In this document: positions 1 through 6,466 of the stretch, in pieces
How positions within the stretch are numbered: position 1 is the first letter of the stretch
Layout: each line of letters begins with the position of its first letter
NCBI GenBank assembly: GCA_947177935.1
Contig: CAMWWG010000034.1
Location: forward strand, 1-8,490
Reading direction: 5' to 3'
Source: an uncultured Ruminococcus sp.
GTDB taxonomy: Bacteria; Bacillota; Clostridia; Oscillospirales; Ruminococcaceae
Length of the DNA stretch: 8,490 nucleotides
The notes under the pieces: model-generated
The model's input: only the letters and a program-made list of their open reading frames with translations
Told to the model about the DNA's origin: nothing
The model's database searches: none
Made by a program: the position numbers and the translations under genes

Positions 1-1012
1 CGTTGTATTTCAATGCTCTCACGGTTGCCACCAGAACAACACAAGATGGTTTTACACCGGCATAACGGCATTTGATATCAAAGAATTTTTCTGCACCGAG
101 ATCGGAACCAAATCCGGCTTCCGTCACGCAGTAATCTCCTAATTTCAGTGCTAACTTCGTCGCTCTCACAGAATTACAGCCATGTGCAATATTGGCAAAT
201 GGTCCGCCATGGATCAGAACGGGCGTGTGTTCCAGTGTCTGGACTAAATTCGGCTTGATTGCATCTTTCAGCAATGCCGTCATTGCACCCTGCGCACCCA
301 GATCCTTCGCATAAACCGGATCGCCGTCCAGATTGTAAGCCACTAAAATATTCCCCAGTCTGTTTTTAAGGTCTTCCAGATCCGATGCCAGGCACAGAAT
401 TGCCATCACTTCGGACGCTACTGTAATCTGGAAACTATCCTCACGGGGAACGCCATTGAACGCGCCGCCCATGCCGATGACGATATTTCTCAGCGCTCTG
501 TCATTCATATCCATACAGCGCTTGAACAGAATTCTCCTTGTGTCGATTCTCAGAGAATTTCCCTGCTGAATGTGATTGTCCAGGAGCGCACAGAGCAGAT
601 TGTTTGCGGCTGTCATCGCATGAATATCCCCTGTGAAATGCAGATTAATATCTTCCATGGGAACGACCTGGGAATAGCCGCCGCCGGCTGCACCTCCCTT
701 GATGCCGAATACTGGTCCGAGAGACGGCTCACGAAGCGCAAGAACCGCTTTTTTTCCGATTTTCGCCATTGCCTGCCCTAATCCGACACTAACAGTCGTT
801 TTGCCCTCACCTGCGGGGGTGGGATTAATTGCTGTGACTAAAATCAGTTTGCCGTCCGGCTGGTCAGCAACTCTCTGGAACAGAGATTCTGTCACTTTTG
901 CCTTGTAATGTCCATACGGTTCAAGTTCCTGCTCCTGAATGCCTAATTCTTCTGCGATCTCTGTAATTTTTTTCATTTCTGCGCCCTGTGCGATTTCAAT
1001 ATCTGAAAGCAT
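1..1012 (-). CDS. fhs: Formate-tetrahydrofolate ligase, N-terminal part (cut by window edge)
   Basis: Formyltetrahydrofolate synthetase joins formate to tetrahydrofolate using ATP, giving 10-formyl-THF for purine synthesis or the methyl branch of the Wood-Ljungdahl pathway in the cytoplasm. Reading the minus strand from the ATG at 1012-1010 gives 337 uninterrupted codons of a family that is usually about 556 residues, so the C-terminal 40% lies beyond position 1. The start [11 protein letters not shown] is typical for the family. A P-loop [11 protein letters not shown] lies at residues 64-73, followed by [19 protein letters not shown] (94-112), which is also characteristic, and then [10 protein letters not shown] and [18 protein letters not shown] ribosome site (complement of 1021-1026) sits 8 bases before the ATG and fixes the start. 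No separate promoter is evident in the 38 bases between this start and the upstream hairpin. Identity is very secure; whether it serves acetogenesis or only anabolism cannot be told. Confidence 0.97.
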   Translation of the reverse strand, partial: MLSDIEIAQGAEMKKITEIAEELGIQEQELEPYGHYKAKVTESLFQRVADQPDGKLILVTAINPTPAGEGKTTVSVGLGQAMAKIGKKAVLALREPSLGPVFGIKGGAAGGGYSQVVPMEDINLHFTGDIHAMTAANNLLCALLDNHIQQGNSLRIDTRRILFKRCMDMNDRALRNIVIGMGGAFNGVPREDSFQITVASEVMAILCLASDLEDLKNRLGNILVAYNLDGDPVYAKDLGAQGAMTALLKDAIKPNLVQTLEHTPVLIHGGPFANIAHGCNSVRATKLALKLGDYCVTEAGFGSDLGAEKFFDIKCRYAGVKPSCVVLVATVRALKYN

Positions 1013-1046
1013 AGAAAAAACCTCCCTGAGTTTTTATTTCAAATGA

Positions 1047-1083
1047 TTTAAAAAGCCCTTTCCTGACGGCGCAGGAAAAGGCT
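1047..1083 (-). terminator. Intrinsic terminator after pspA
   Basis: On the minus strand AGCCTTTTCCTG pairs with CAGGAAAGGGCT (12 pairs including one T-G wobble) around a 6-base loop at 1066-1071, followed at once by TTTTT. It lies 34 bases after the pspA stop and 38 bases before the fhs start, so it should end the pspA transcript. On the plus strand no T-tract follows, so it works in one direction only. Confidence 0.8.
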
Positions 1084-1117
1084 GTCAGCTTTAATGAATT
1101 ATTTCAAAATTTATAAT

Positions 1118-1792
1118 TTATTCTTCTGCATCTTTCATTTCCGTCAACAGCCTTTGTAATTCACTGTCAATCCGGGCATCTGACAGAATACCGGATTTGC
1201 CGGAATCCCCAGAAATATAAGAGCCTGCCATTTCTGCAAACGCCTCTGCCTCTGCCTCTTTCTGCATGATTTTCTGTTCCATCCGGTCAAGTTTCTCTGC
1301 TGCACCGGAAATCCCGGCATGACTGACAGACTGCGCCAGATGTTTCCTGGTTTCCGCCGCCTGTGATCTCACAGCGAGTACCGCCTGACGGCTCTTTGCC
1401 TCCTCCAGTTCTGCACGAAGTGTTTCCACCTGCGCCCGGATTGTTTCCGTCTGCTGTGAAATCGTCTTACAAGCCGCCCGACAGCGTTCGGCTTCCTCGT
1501 CGGCACTGACCTTCCGGGCAAGAGCTTTCCTGGCAAGGTCAACCTGATTCGACGCAAGGGATGCTTTTGCCTTTGTTTCCCAGTCTGCTGATTTCCGGAC
1601 AGCATCCTGATACTGCTTTTCTGCAATCCGCTCACCGGCAACCGCCTCACCGAGCGCCCTGACAGCAATGTCCAGTTCTTTTTGCATGTCAAGAATGATC
1701 TGTCTGACCATTTTTTCTGGATTTTCTGCACGGTCAATCAAGTCATTGATGTTAGATTTAAAAATATCGCCTGCTCTGGAAAAAATACTCAT
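1118..1792 (-). CDS. pspA: PspA/IM30 family protein
   Basis: This 224-residue protein belongs to the PspA/IM30/Vipp1 family (ESCRT-III-like), peripheral proteins on the inner face of the cytoplasmic membrane that form rods or rings and stabilise damaged membranes. The start MSIFSRAGDIFKSNIN matches the family's amphipathic, membrane-binding first helix. Residues about 20-190 are almost entirely helical, charged and Ala/Glu/Lys/Gln/Arg-rich (for example EDNPEKMV-type turn seen here as AENPEKMVRQII at 22-33), as expected for the long coiled-coil hairpin. Length is normal. The ATG at 1792 is preceded by GGAGG about 12 bases away, slightly long, but the family-typical start supports it. It is a single-gene unit with its own promoter (1891-1919) and terminator (1047-1083); no pspB/pspC/pspF or liaFSR-like partner is in view, so its regulator is unknown. 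The family is sure; the exact stress it answers is not. Confidence 0.92.
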   Translation of the reverse strand: MSIFSRAGDIFKSNINDLIDRAENPEKMVRQIILDMQKELDIAVRALGEAVAGERIAEKQYQDAVRKSADWETKAKASLASNQVDLARKALARKVSADEEAERCRAACKTISQQTETIRAQVETLRAELEEAKSRQAVLAVRSQAAETRKHLAQSVSHAGISGAAEKLDRMEQKIMQKEAEAEAFAEMAGSYISGDSGKSGILSDARIDSELQRLLTEMKDAEE

Positions 1793-1855
1793 GTCAACGC
1801 AACACCTCCGGGAATTGCTGCTGATTTGTGTTTATTTATTTAATTATCTAATATT

Positions 1856-1896
1856 ATTTTATCATACGCATAAATATTCGCCCTGATTTTATCATA
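1856..1896 (-). repeat. Two 11-base direct repeats 30 bases apart in the pspA promoter/leader
   Basis: The sequence TATGATAAAAT (minus-strand sense) occurs at 1896-1886 and again at 1866-1856. The upstream copy contains the -10 box of the pspA promoter; the downstream copy would fall near +18 of the transcript. The 30-base period is close to three helical turns. The copies could be a regulator's paired site or a chance product of AT-rich sequence; the second copy lacks a matching -35, so it is a poor second promoter. Confidence 0.4.
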
Positions 1897-1919
1897 ACAC
1901 AAAACTACCCGGTTGTCAA
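1891..1919 (-). promoter_or_regulatory. Promoter for pspA
   Basis: On the minus strand a perfect TTGACA (complement of 1914-1919), a 17-base spacer and TATGAT (complement of 1891-1896) form a near-consensus housekeeping promoter, with TGT just before the -10 as an extended element. Predicted transcript start is near 1884, leaving a leader of about 90 bases before the pspA ATG. No sigma-54 type -24/-12 site is seen. Confidence 0.85.
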
Positions 1920-2017
1920 GCGAATTTCTGATAATTCTAAGTCCTGCGATTGTATTTGCGGAAATTTTATGATTTTTGTAAGCAAAAATAATTGCAAAAA
2001 ACATTCAAAAATATCTC

Positions 2018-2046
2018 TATACAAATCAATTTATTTATGATATAAT
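2018..2046 (+). promoter_or_regulatory. Promoter for the phosphoesterase gene
   Basis: TATACA at 2018-2023 (4 of 6 to TTGACA), a 17-base spacer and a perfect TATAAT at 2041-2046, with TGA immediately before it as an extended -10. Predicted start is near 2053, giving a leader of about 45 bases. The 305-base gap 1793-2097 thus holds two divergent promoters, their leaders and AT-rich filler, with no gene visible. Confidence 0.75.
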
Positions 2047-2097
2047 ATTTATAATATTTAAGAGAAACAGAACAAAATCCAGAAAGGAGAATCTTCC

Positions 2098-2817
2098 ATG
2101 ATTTTTATCACTGGAGATATTCACGGTGAATATGATATTCATAAGTTTTCAACCAGACGATTCCGGATGCAGAAACAGCTCACACGCTCGGATTACATGA
2201 TGATCTGCGGTGATTTCGGTTTATTATGGAACGGCGCAAAGTCAGAACAATGGTGGCTGCGGTGGCTCGAAAAAAAGCCATGGACGACACTTTTCATTGA
2301 CGGCAACCATGAAAATTTCGACATGCTCGAATCCTATCCCATTACAGAATGGAACGGTGCACAGGTACATCAAATCACAGAACATATTTATCATCTCTGC
2401 CGTGGAACTGTTTTTGAACTGGAGGGAAAACGTTTCTTTGCATTCGGCGGTGCAGAAAGTCATGATAAAATTTTCCGGAAAAAAGGAATCTCCGTCTGGG
2501 AACGGGAAATGCCGGATTACCAGGAAATGAAACGTGGACGAAAAGCGCTCGAATCCATTCATTGGAAGACGGATATTGTGCTCACGCATTCCCTGCCACA
2601 GCATATCCAGAGAGATTTATTCGGCTGGGACTGTTATCACCGGAATGAACTGACAGATTATTTTGATGAAATCGACGCAAAACTGGATTTTAAACTCTGG
2701 TTCTCCGGACATTATCACATGTCGATGCCATGTGATGACAAGCATTTTTTAGTCTATCATGATATTTTGTTACTGACAGAAGATGGCATGGAATGTGTCT
2801 ATTCTCCGAATTACTAA
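2098..2817 (+). CDS. Calcineurin-like metallophosphoesterase
   Basis: A 239-residue cytoplasmic protein with the full set of calcineurin-type phosphoesterase motifs: GDIHG at 6-10, GDFG at 38-41, GNHEN at 69-73, a later metal-ligand His in THSLP (H164) and GHYH at 204-207. These ligate a two-metal centre that hydrolyses phosphoester bonds; the substrate (nucleotide, nucleic acid or protein) cannot be read from the sequence. No signal peptide or membrane segment is present and no accessory domain precedes or follows the catalytic core. AAGGAG at 2084-2089 sits 8 bases before the ATG, and the motif begins at residue 6, so the start is secure. It is a single-gene unit on the plus strand, flanked by minus-strand genes, with its own promoter and a terminator just downstream. 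Related stand-alone phosphoesterases are common in clostridia and their phages, with mostly unknown roles. Confidence 0.88.
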   Translation: MIFITGDIHGEYDIHKFSTRRFRMQKQLTRSDYMMICGDFGLLWNGAKSEQWWLRWLEKKPWTTLFIDGNHENFDMLESYPITEWNGAQVHQITEHIYHLCRGTVFELEGKRFFAFGGAESHDKIFRKKGISVWEREMPDYQEMKRGRKALESIHWKTDIVLTHSLPQHIQRDLFGWDCYHRNELTDYFDEIDAKLDFKLWFSGHYHMSMPCDDKHFLVYHDILLLTEDGMECVYSPNY

Positions 2818-2834
2818 TTACTATAATGAATACT

Positions 2835-2863
2835 AAAAAAGCACACCGGATAGGCGTGCTTTT
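2835..2863. terminator. Bidirectional terminator between convergent genes
   Basis: AAAAGCAC at 2837-2844 pairs with GTGCTTTT at 2856-2863 around an 11-base loop that may add two more G-C pairs. The minus-strand side is followed by TTTTTT (complement of 2835-2840), a good terminator for the ugd transcript; the plus side ends TTTTCG, weaker, for the phosphoesterase 17 bases upstream. Confidence 0.75.
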
Positions 2864-2888
2864 CGCATGAATGTGTTGATTTATTTTA

Positions 2889-3143
2889 TTATGTGAGTTC
2901 AATTTCAACATCATGACATATAATCTCGATCGCTTTTCCTGGTTTCATAAACCCTTCACTAAAAAATGCTTTAAAATATTCGACTTCACTACTGGATACT
3001 TTAAGAGCAATTAATTCATCTTCCTCAAAATCCACATTCTGCGATTCAAGTTTAAAAAATACAATATGCTTAAATTTTTAAGAAAATTTCACAACAGCAG
3101 AATCATGTAGATCATATAATGTGCATAATTTTTCTAAATTCAT
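2889..3143 (-). pseudogene. Small gene with an in-frame TAA, downstream of ugd
   Basis: Reading the minus strand from ATG 3143-3141 gives 21 codons (MNLEKLCTLYDLHDSAVVKFS), a TAA at 3080-3078, then 62 more codons in the same frame to a second TAA at 2891-2889. The downstream part (from KFKHIVFFKLESQNVDF to CHDVEIELT) has the regular alternation of hydrophobic and charged residues of a real protein and continues the pattern of the first part. One changed codon would restore a protein of about 84 residues. No start codon with a ribosome site follows the internal stop, so the second part is probably not translated. The ATG lies 11 bases after the ugd stop, with GAGGG inside the end of ugd as a distant ribosome site, so it looks like the second gene of the ugd transcript. 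The N-terminal Leu-His-Asp-Ser stretch recalls small beta-rich proteins of unknown or immunity function, but I cannot assign a family. A sequencing error is the main alternative to decay. Confidence 0.6.
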
Positions 3144-3154
3144 TCTTAAATTTT

Positions 3155-4405
3155 TTAATCCCTCTTAAAAATATCTCTTGTATAAACTTTATCTGCAATA
3201 TCATCCAGACGACTGTCATAACGGTTCGCAATTACCACATCACTGTGCAACTTGAACTTGTCCAGATCATTCACCACAAGACTCCCGAAAAACGTTTCTC
3301 CGTCCCGGAGTGTCGGCTCGTAAATAATCACTTGTGCGCCTTTTGCTTTCACACGTTTCATGACTCCCTGAATGGAACTTTGCCGGAAATTGTCAGAATT
3401 TGATTTCATTGTTAACCGGTATACGCCGACTGTGACCGGCTTTTCTTTGCTGCTGTCATAGATATTATTGTCTCCGTAACCGTAATAGCCGGCTTTCCGG
3501 AGCACCCTGTCTGCAATGAAATCTTTCCGGGTTCGGTTGGATTCCACAATGGCACGGATGAGATCTTCTGGAACATCGGCATAATTGGCAAGGAGCTGTT
3601 TGGTATCTTTTGGCAGACAGTATCCCCCATAACCGAAACTTGGATTATTGTAATGTGTACCGATTCTTGGATCCAGGCACACACCCTGAATGATCTGCTG
3701 TGTGTCAAGCCCTTTCATTTCGGCGTAAGTATCCAGTTCATTGAAATAAGAAACACGCAATGCAAGATACGTATTCGCAAATAATTTGACGGCTTCCGCC
3801 TCTGTGAATCCCATGAACAGCGTGTCAATTTCTTTTTTGACTGCGCCTTCCCGGAGCAATCCGGCGAACGTGTGCGCTGCATTCACCAGTCTTTCATCCT
3901 GCATATCTGTCCCGACAATAATCCGGCTTGGATATAAATTATCATAGAGCGCCTTGGATTCCCGCAGAAATTCCGGACTGAACAGAATATTTTCCGATCC
4001 GGTCTTTTCACGGATGAATTTTGTATAACCAACCGGGATTGTAGATTTAATTATCATAATTGCATTGGAACGATATTGCATCACAAGATCAATTACGGTC
4101 TCCACTGCACTTGTGTCAAAGAAATTTTTTCTGCTGTCATAATTTGTCGGCGCAGCAATGATAACAAAATCCGCATGGCTGTATGCCTGTTCTGCATCCA
4201 GCGTTGCTGTCAGATCCAAATCCTTTTCCGCAAGATACGTTTCAATATAGTCATCCTGAATCGGAGATTTCTTCTGATTGATCTGAGCAACTTTTTCAGG
4301 AATGACATCCACAGCGTAAACTTTGTGATGCTGTGCCAGCAGCACCGCTAAACTCAGTCCCACATAGCCCGTACCGGCTACGGCAATTGTATATTTTTTC
4401 TGCAT
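3155..4405 (-). CDS. ugd: UDP-glucose 6-dehydrogenase (HasB/Ugd type)
   Basis: This 416-residue cytoplasmic enzyme oxidises UDP-glucose twice with NAD+ to UDP-glucuronate, a precursor for capsule, exopolysaccharide and cell-wall glycans. The N-terminal Rossmann motif is GTGYVG at 11-16; the middle holds IIKSTIPVG (118-126), FSPEFLRE (142-149) and [20 protein letters not shown] (204-223, with Lys207 and Asn211 as expected active-site residues); the catalytic cysteine is C263 in [11 protein letters not shown], with D267 after it. Overall it closely follows the short streptococcal HasB form as I recall it, including [13 protein letters not shown] and the C-terminal TRDIFKRD ending. A short Tyr/Gly/Asn-rich insertion (about 305-318) precedes the C-terminal nucleotide-binding domain. 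GAGGGG lies about 5 bases before the ATG. A promoter is at 4473-4501. No glycosyltransferase or polymerase gene is in view; its only co-directional neighbour is the broken small gene. UDP-ManNAc dehydrogenase is the alternative but fits less well. Confidence 0.93.
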   Translation of the reverse strand: MQKKYTIAVAGTGYVGLSLAVLLAQHHKVYAVDVIPEKVAQINQKKSPIQDDYIETYLAEKDLDLTATLDAEQAYSHADFVIIAAPTNYDSRKNFFDTSAVETVIDLVMQYRSNAIMIIKSTIPVGYTKFIREKTGSENILFSPEFLRESKALYDNLYPSRIIVGTDMQDERLVNAAHTFAGLLREGAVKKEIDTLFMGFTEAEAVKLFANTYLALRVSYFNELDTYAEMKGLDTQQIIQGVCLDPRIGTHYNNPSFGYGGYCLPKDTKQLLANYADVPEDLIRAIVESNRTRKDFIADRVLRKAGYYGYGDNNIYDSSKEKPVTVGVYRLTMKSNSDNFRQSSIQGVMKRVKAKGAQVIIYEPTLRDGETFFGSLVVNDLDKFKLHSDVVIANRYDSRLDDIADKVYTRDIFKRD

Positions 4406-4472
4406 AATAACCCCTCACATCTTTGGCAAAATTTATGGTAACCCGGATTTTATTATAATTTATATAGTTTAT

Positions 4473-4501
4473 ATTGTAACACAATCCAGATAATATTACA
4501 A
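4473..4501 (-). promoter_or_regulatory. Promoter for ugd, with a small dyad on the -10
   Basis: On the minus strand TTGTAA (complement of 4496-4501), a 17-base spacer and TACAAT (complement of 4473-4478), with TGT before the -10. The predicted start is near 4466, about 60 bases before the ATG. A short inverted repeat ATTGT-AAC-ACAAT (4473-4485) covers the -10 and could be an operator, though five-base arms are weak evidence. Confidence 0.7.
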
Positions 4502-4618
4502 GTCTTTTGTGAAAGAAAAAATCAGGAAAATTTACGGAAAATATGAGTAACTCTGTCCAGATTTCCTTTTTATCAGATTTCTGTTATATGCTATTACAAA
4601 AAGCAGGCATAATTCTTC

Positions 4619-4646
4619 CTGACAGATCATAATTTTTTATTAATAT
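4619..4646 (+). promoter_or_regulatory. Possible promoter for the amidase gene
   Basis: CTGACA at 4619-4624 (5 of 6), a 16-base spacer and TAATAT at 4641-4646 (4 of 6) would start transcription about 34 bases before the amidase ATG. This is the best candidate in the 281-base divergent gap 4406-4686, but it is weak, and a sporulation or other alternative sigma factor could be used instead. Nothing else gene-like is seen in the gap. Confidence 0.35.
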
Positions 4647-4686
4647 GAGATATTTTTGAAATTTTTGATTATGTAGGTGAGAATTT

Positions 4687-5421
4687 ATGACAATCCATAA
4701 AAAAGAATTGCTTGCCAGAGTCGGTGCAGTGACTTCCGCCGTTGCCCTTGTCATTGCCGGGTCATGGTATACCGTCCGCCGCATGGAACAGTCTGCCAAA
4801 CAGGTCAGTTCCGCCGCAAGCAACGGACAGGTGATTATCCTGGATGCCGGACATGGCGGCATGGACGGCGGATGCACATCTGCTGCCGGTGACGTGGAAA
4901 AGAATATCAATCTTGCCATTCTCCTGGACTTGCGTGACATGCTCCGGGCGTCCGGCTACAGTGTCCTGACAACCAGAGATACGGACAGATCCATTCATGA
5001 CGACGGCGTTGAGGGCATTGCCAATCAGAAAAGTTCCGACATGGACAACAGACTGGAGCTGTTCAATTCCGTTCAGGATGCCATCTGTATTTCCATCCAT
5101 CAGAATCAATTCACAGATCCGCAATACAGCGGCGCACAGATGTTCTATTCTGATGCGAATTCTAAAAATGCTGCCCTGGCGCAGATACTCCAGAATCAGT
5201 TTGTCAGCTATCTACAGCCGGACAATCAGCGTGAAACCAAGCTTTGCGGCAAGGAATTGTTCCTTTGCTATTACAGCAAAAATCCTACTGTCATGGCAGA
5301 ATGCGGATTTTTGTCCAATCCCGAAGAAGCCGCATTACTTATCACAGAAGATTATCAGCAGAAAGTCGCCTTTACGATTTATTCTGCTTTAATTCAGTAT
5401 TGTGCAGAAGCAGGGATATGA
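4687..5421 (+). CDS. cwlD: N-acetylmuramoyl-L-alanine amidase, CwlD-like
   Basis: A zinc amidase (Amidase_3 family) that cuts the bond between muramic acid and L-alanine in peptidoglycan. Residues about 12-28 form an N-terminal hydrophobic segment (signal-anchor, no clear cleavage site), so the enzyme should act outside the membrane. The zinc and catalytic residues are present: H56 in LDAGHGG, E71 in EKNINL, H138 in SIHQN and E205 in AECGFLSNPEEA. The 244-residue length, the MDNRLELFN stretch, GAQMFYS, and the C-terminal YQQKVAFTIYSAL are all CwlD-like; CwlD acts with a deacetylase to make muramic delta-lactam in the spore cortex. An alternative is a vegetative autolysin of the same fold, since no other sporulation gene is visible here. 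GGTGAG lies about 6 bases before the ATG. The next gene starts 103 bases on, from its own promoter, with no terminator between, so some read-through is likely. Confidence 0.88.
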   Translation: MTIHKKELLARVGAVTSAVALVIAGSWYTVRRMEQSAKQVSSAASNGQVIILDAGHGGMDGGCTSAAGDVEKNINLAILLDLRDMLRASGYSVLTTRDTDRSIHDDGVEGIANQKSSDMDNRLELFNSVQDAICISIHQNQFTDPQYSGAQMFYSDANSKNAALAQILQNQFVSYLQPDNQRETKLCGKELFLCYYSKNPTVMAECGFLSNPEEAALLITEDYQQKVAFTIYSALIQYCAEAGI

Positions 5422-5427
5422 AAGCTA

Positions 5428-5456
5428 TTGACAGCTGCAACAAAATATGATACAAT
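5428..5456 (+). promoter_or_regulatory. Strong promoter for the C39-like gene (and probably radA)
   Basis: Perfect TTGACA at 5428-5433, exactly 17 bases, then TACAAT at 5451-5456 with TGA just before it. This is the cleanest plus-strand promoter in the window. The -35 begins 6 bases after the amidase stop. The predicted start is near 5463, giving a leader of about 60 bases. Confidence 0.85.
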
Positions 5457-5524
5457 CATAATATAATAAAATATAAAATTCACAATCAGACAGCAATCGT
5501 CTAAATCTATTACAAGGAAAAAAC

Positions 5525-6424
5525 ATGAATATCAAACATCAGACAGGCATCTTCCCTGGAATTTTCATAATATTCCTGCTGTTTCTGTTATTTGCCGGGA
5601 CAGCATGTGCTGCTCCGGCAGATCCGGAAATTTTCCCAGAAACGGAATGTATCACAGAGTCCGGAGAATCTACAGAATCTATAGAACAGGGTTCGTCTGA
5701 AATTTCCGAGGAACTTTTTACAGAACATTCTGCAAAACATCCGAAAAGTTCTGAAACAATTCTGGAAAATTCCGGGATTTCTGATATCATAGAAATTCCG
5801 GAAAGCGTTCTTCTGGAAGATGTCCCCTATTATTCTCAGGAAGATATCCTCCCTACCGGGTGCGAAATTATCAGTGCGAAAATGCTCCTGGAATATTATT
5901 CCCAACAAGAAACAGAACTAGAAGAAATGCTCTCCGTGATTTCCTGCCAGTCCTTCCATACAGAACATGGCAGACTCTATGCGCCGCACCCCGAAGACGC
6001 TTTTATCGGCAATCCTTACAGCGAATCCGGCTATGGATGCTTTGCGCCCGTCATTGTCCGGATGCTCAATCATCTTCTTCCACAACAGTACCGGGCTGTG
6101 GATACCTCCGGAACGGATTTGCAGGAGCTTGCACAAACTTATCTTCCACAAGGGATGCCAGTTCTGGTTTGGGCGACCATTGGCATGTGGAATCCGTCAC
6201 CAACTTCCACCTGGTATCTGTATAATTCCAGAGGCTATGCAACGGATCACCAATTCCAGTGGCTCTCCAATGAACACTGTATGGTGCTGGTCGGCTATGA
6301 TACAGAATATTATTATTTTCAGGATCCCTACAAAAGCAATGGCATGATGAAATTCCGGAAAGATATTTCCGGGAAACGCTACGAAGAAATCGGCAGTTAC
6401 AGTGTAGTTGTATTTGAAAAATAA
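5525..6424 (+). CDS. Secreted C39-like cysteine peptidase family protein
   Basis: A 299-residue exported protein. Residues 9-29 are a strongly hydrophobic signal segment ending in TACA-APADPE, fitting signal peptidase I cleavage near residue 29; a lipoprotein reading at C28 is less likely because -3 is Gly. Residues 33-90 are a Glu/Ser/Thr-rich, low-complexity linker with repeated ES/TES units. The domain from about 97 fits the Peptidase_C39_2 (papain-like) group: VPYYSQ (100-105, with the oxyanion-type Gln), catalytic Cys113 in LPTGCEIISAKMLL, then MPVLVWATIG (211-220), His251 in HCMVLVGYD and Asp267 in FQDPY. All three likely catalytic residues are present. The substrate is unknown; the family includes peptidases and possible peptidoglycan-related enzymes. 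AAGGAA at 5514-5519 precedes the ATG. It sits between a cell-wall amidase and radA and has its own promoter. Envelope remodelling is an inference from location only. Confidence 0.8.
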   Translation: MNIKHQTGIFPGIFIIFLLFLLFAGTACAAPADPEIFPETECITESGESTESIEQGSSEISEELFTEHSAKHPKSSETILENSGISDIIEIPESVLLEDVPYYSQEDILPTGCEIISAKMLLEYYSQQETELEEMLSVISCQSFHTEHGRLYAPHPEDAFIGNPYSESGYGCFAPVIVRMLNHLLPQQYRAVDTSGTDLQELAQTYLPQGMPVLVWATIGMWNPSPTSTWYLYNSRGYATDHQFQWLSNEHCMVLVGYDTEYYYFQDPYKSNGMMKFRKDISGKRYEEIGSYSVVVFEK

Positions 6425-6466
6425 CCAAATAAATTTAATAATTAAAAATTTTTAAAATTTGAAATA

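Noticed and set aside
1013..1117. A tetrahydrofolate riboswitch before fhs
   Set aside because: Only about 100 bases are available, they hold a simple terminator hairpin, and no THF aptamer core is recognisable.
1369..1737. A 122-residue frame opposite register to pspA
   Set aside because: It is an overlapping frame within pspA with Arg/Gln/Ser-rich, non-protein-like composition and no ribosome site.
1972..1989. Hairpin ATTTTTG-TAAG-CAAAAAT in the pspA/phosphoesterase gap
   Set aside because: The stem is nearly all A-T, lies upstream of the phosphoesterase promoter and has no T-tract context; likely chance in AT-rich DNA.
3119..3403. A plus-strand 94-residue frame over the end of ugd
   Set aside because: It overlaps the well-supported ugd C-terminus and has Ile/His/Cys-rich shadow composition.
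4584..4940. A minus-strand frame over the amidase start
   Set aside because: It overlaps the conserved amidase coding region and the divergent promoter gap and resembles no protein family.
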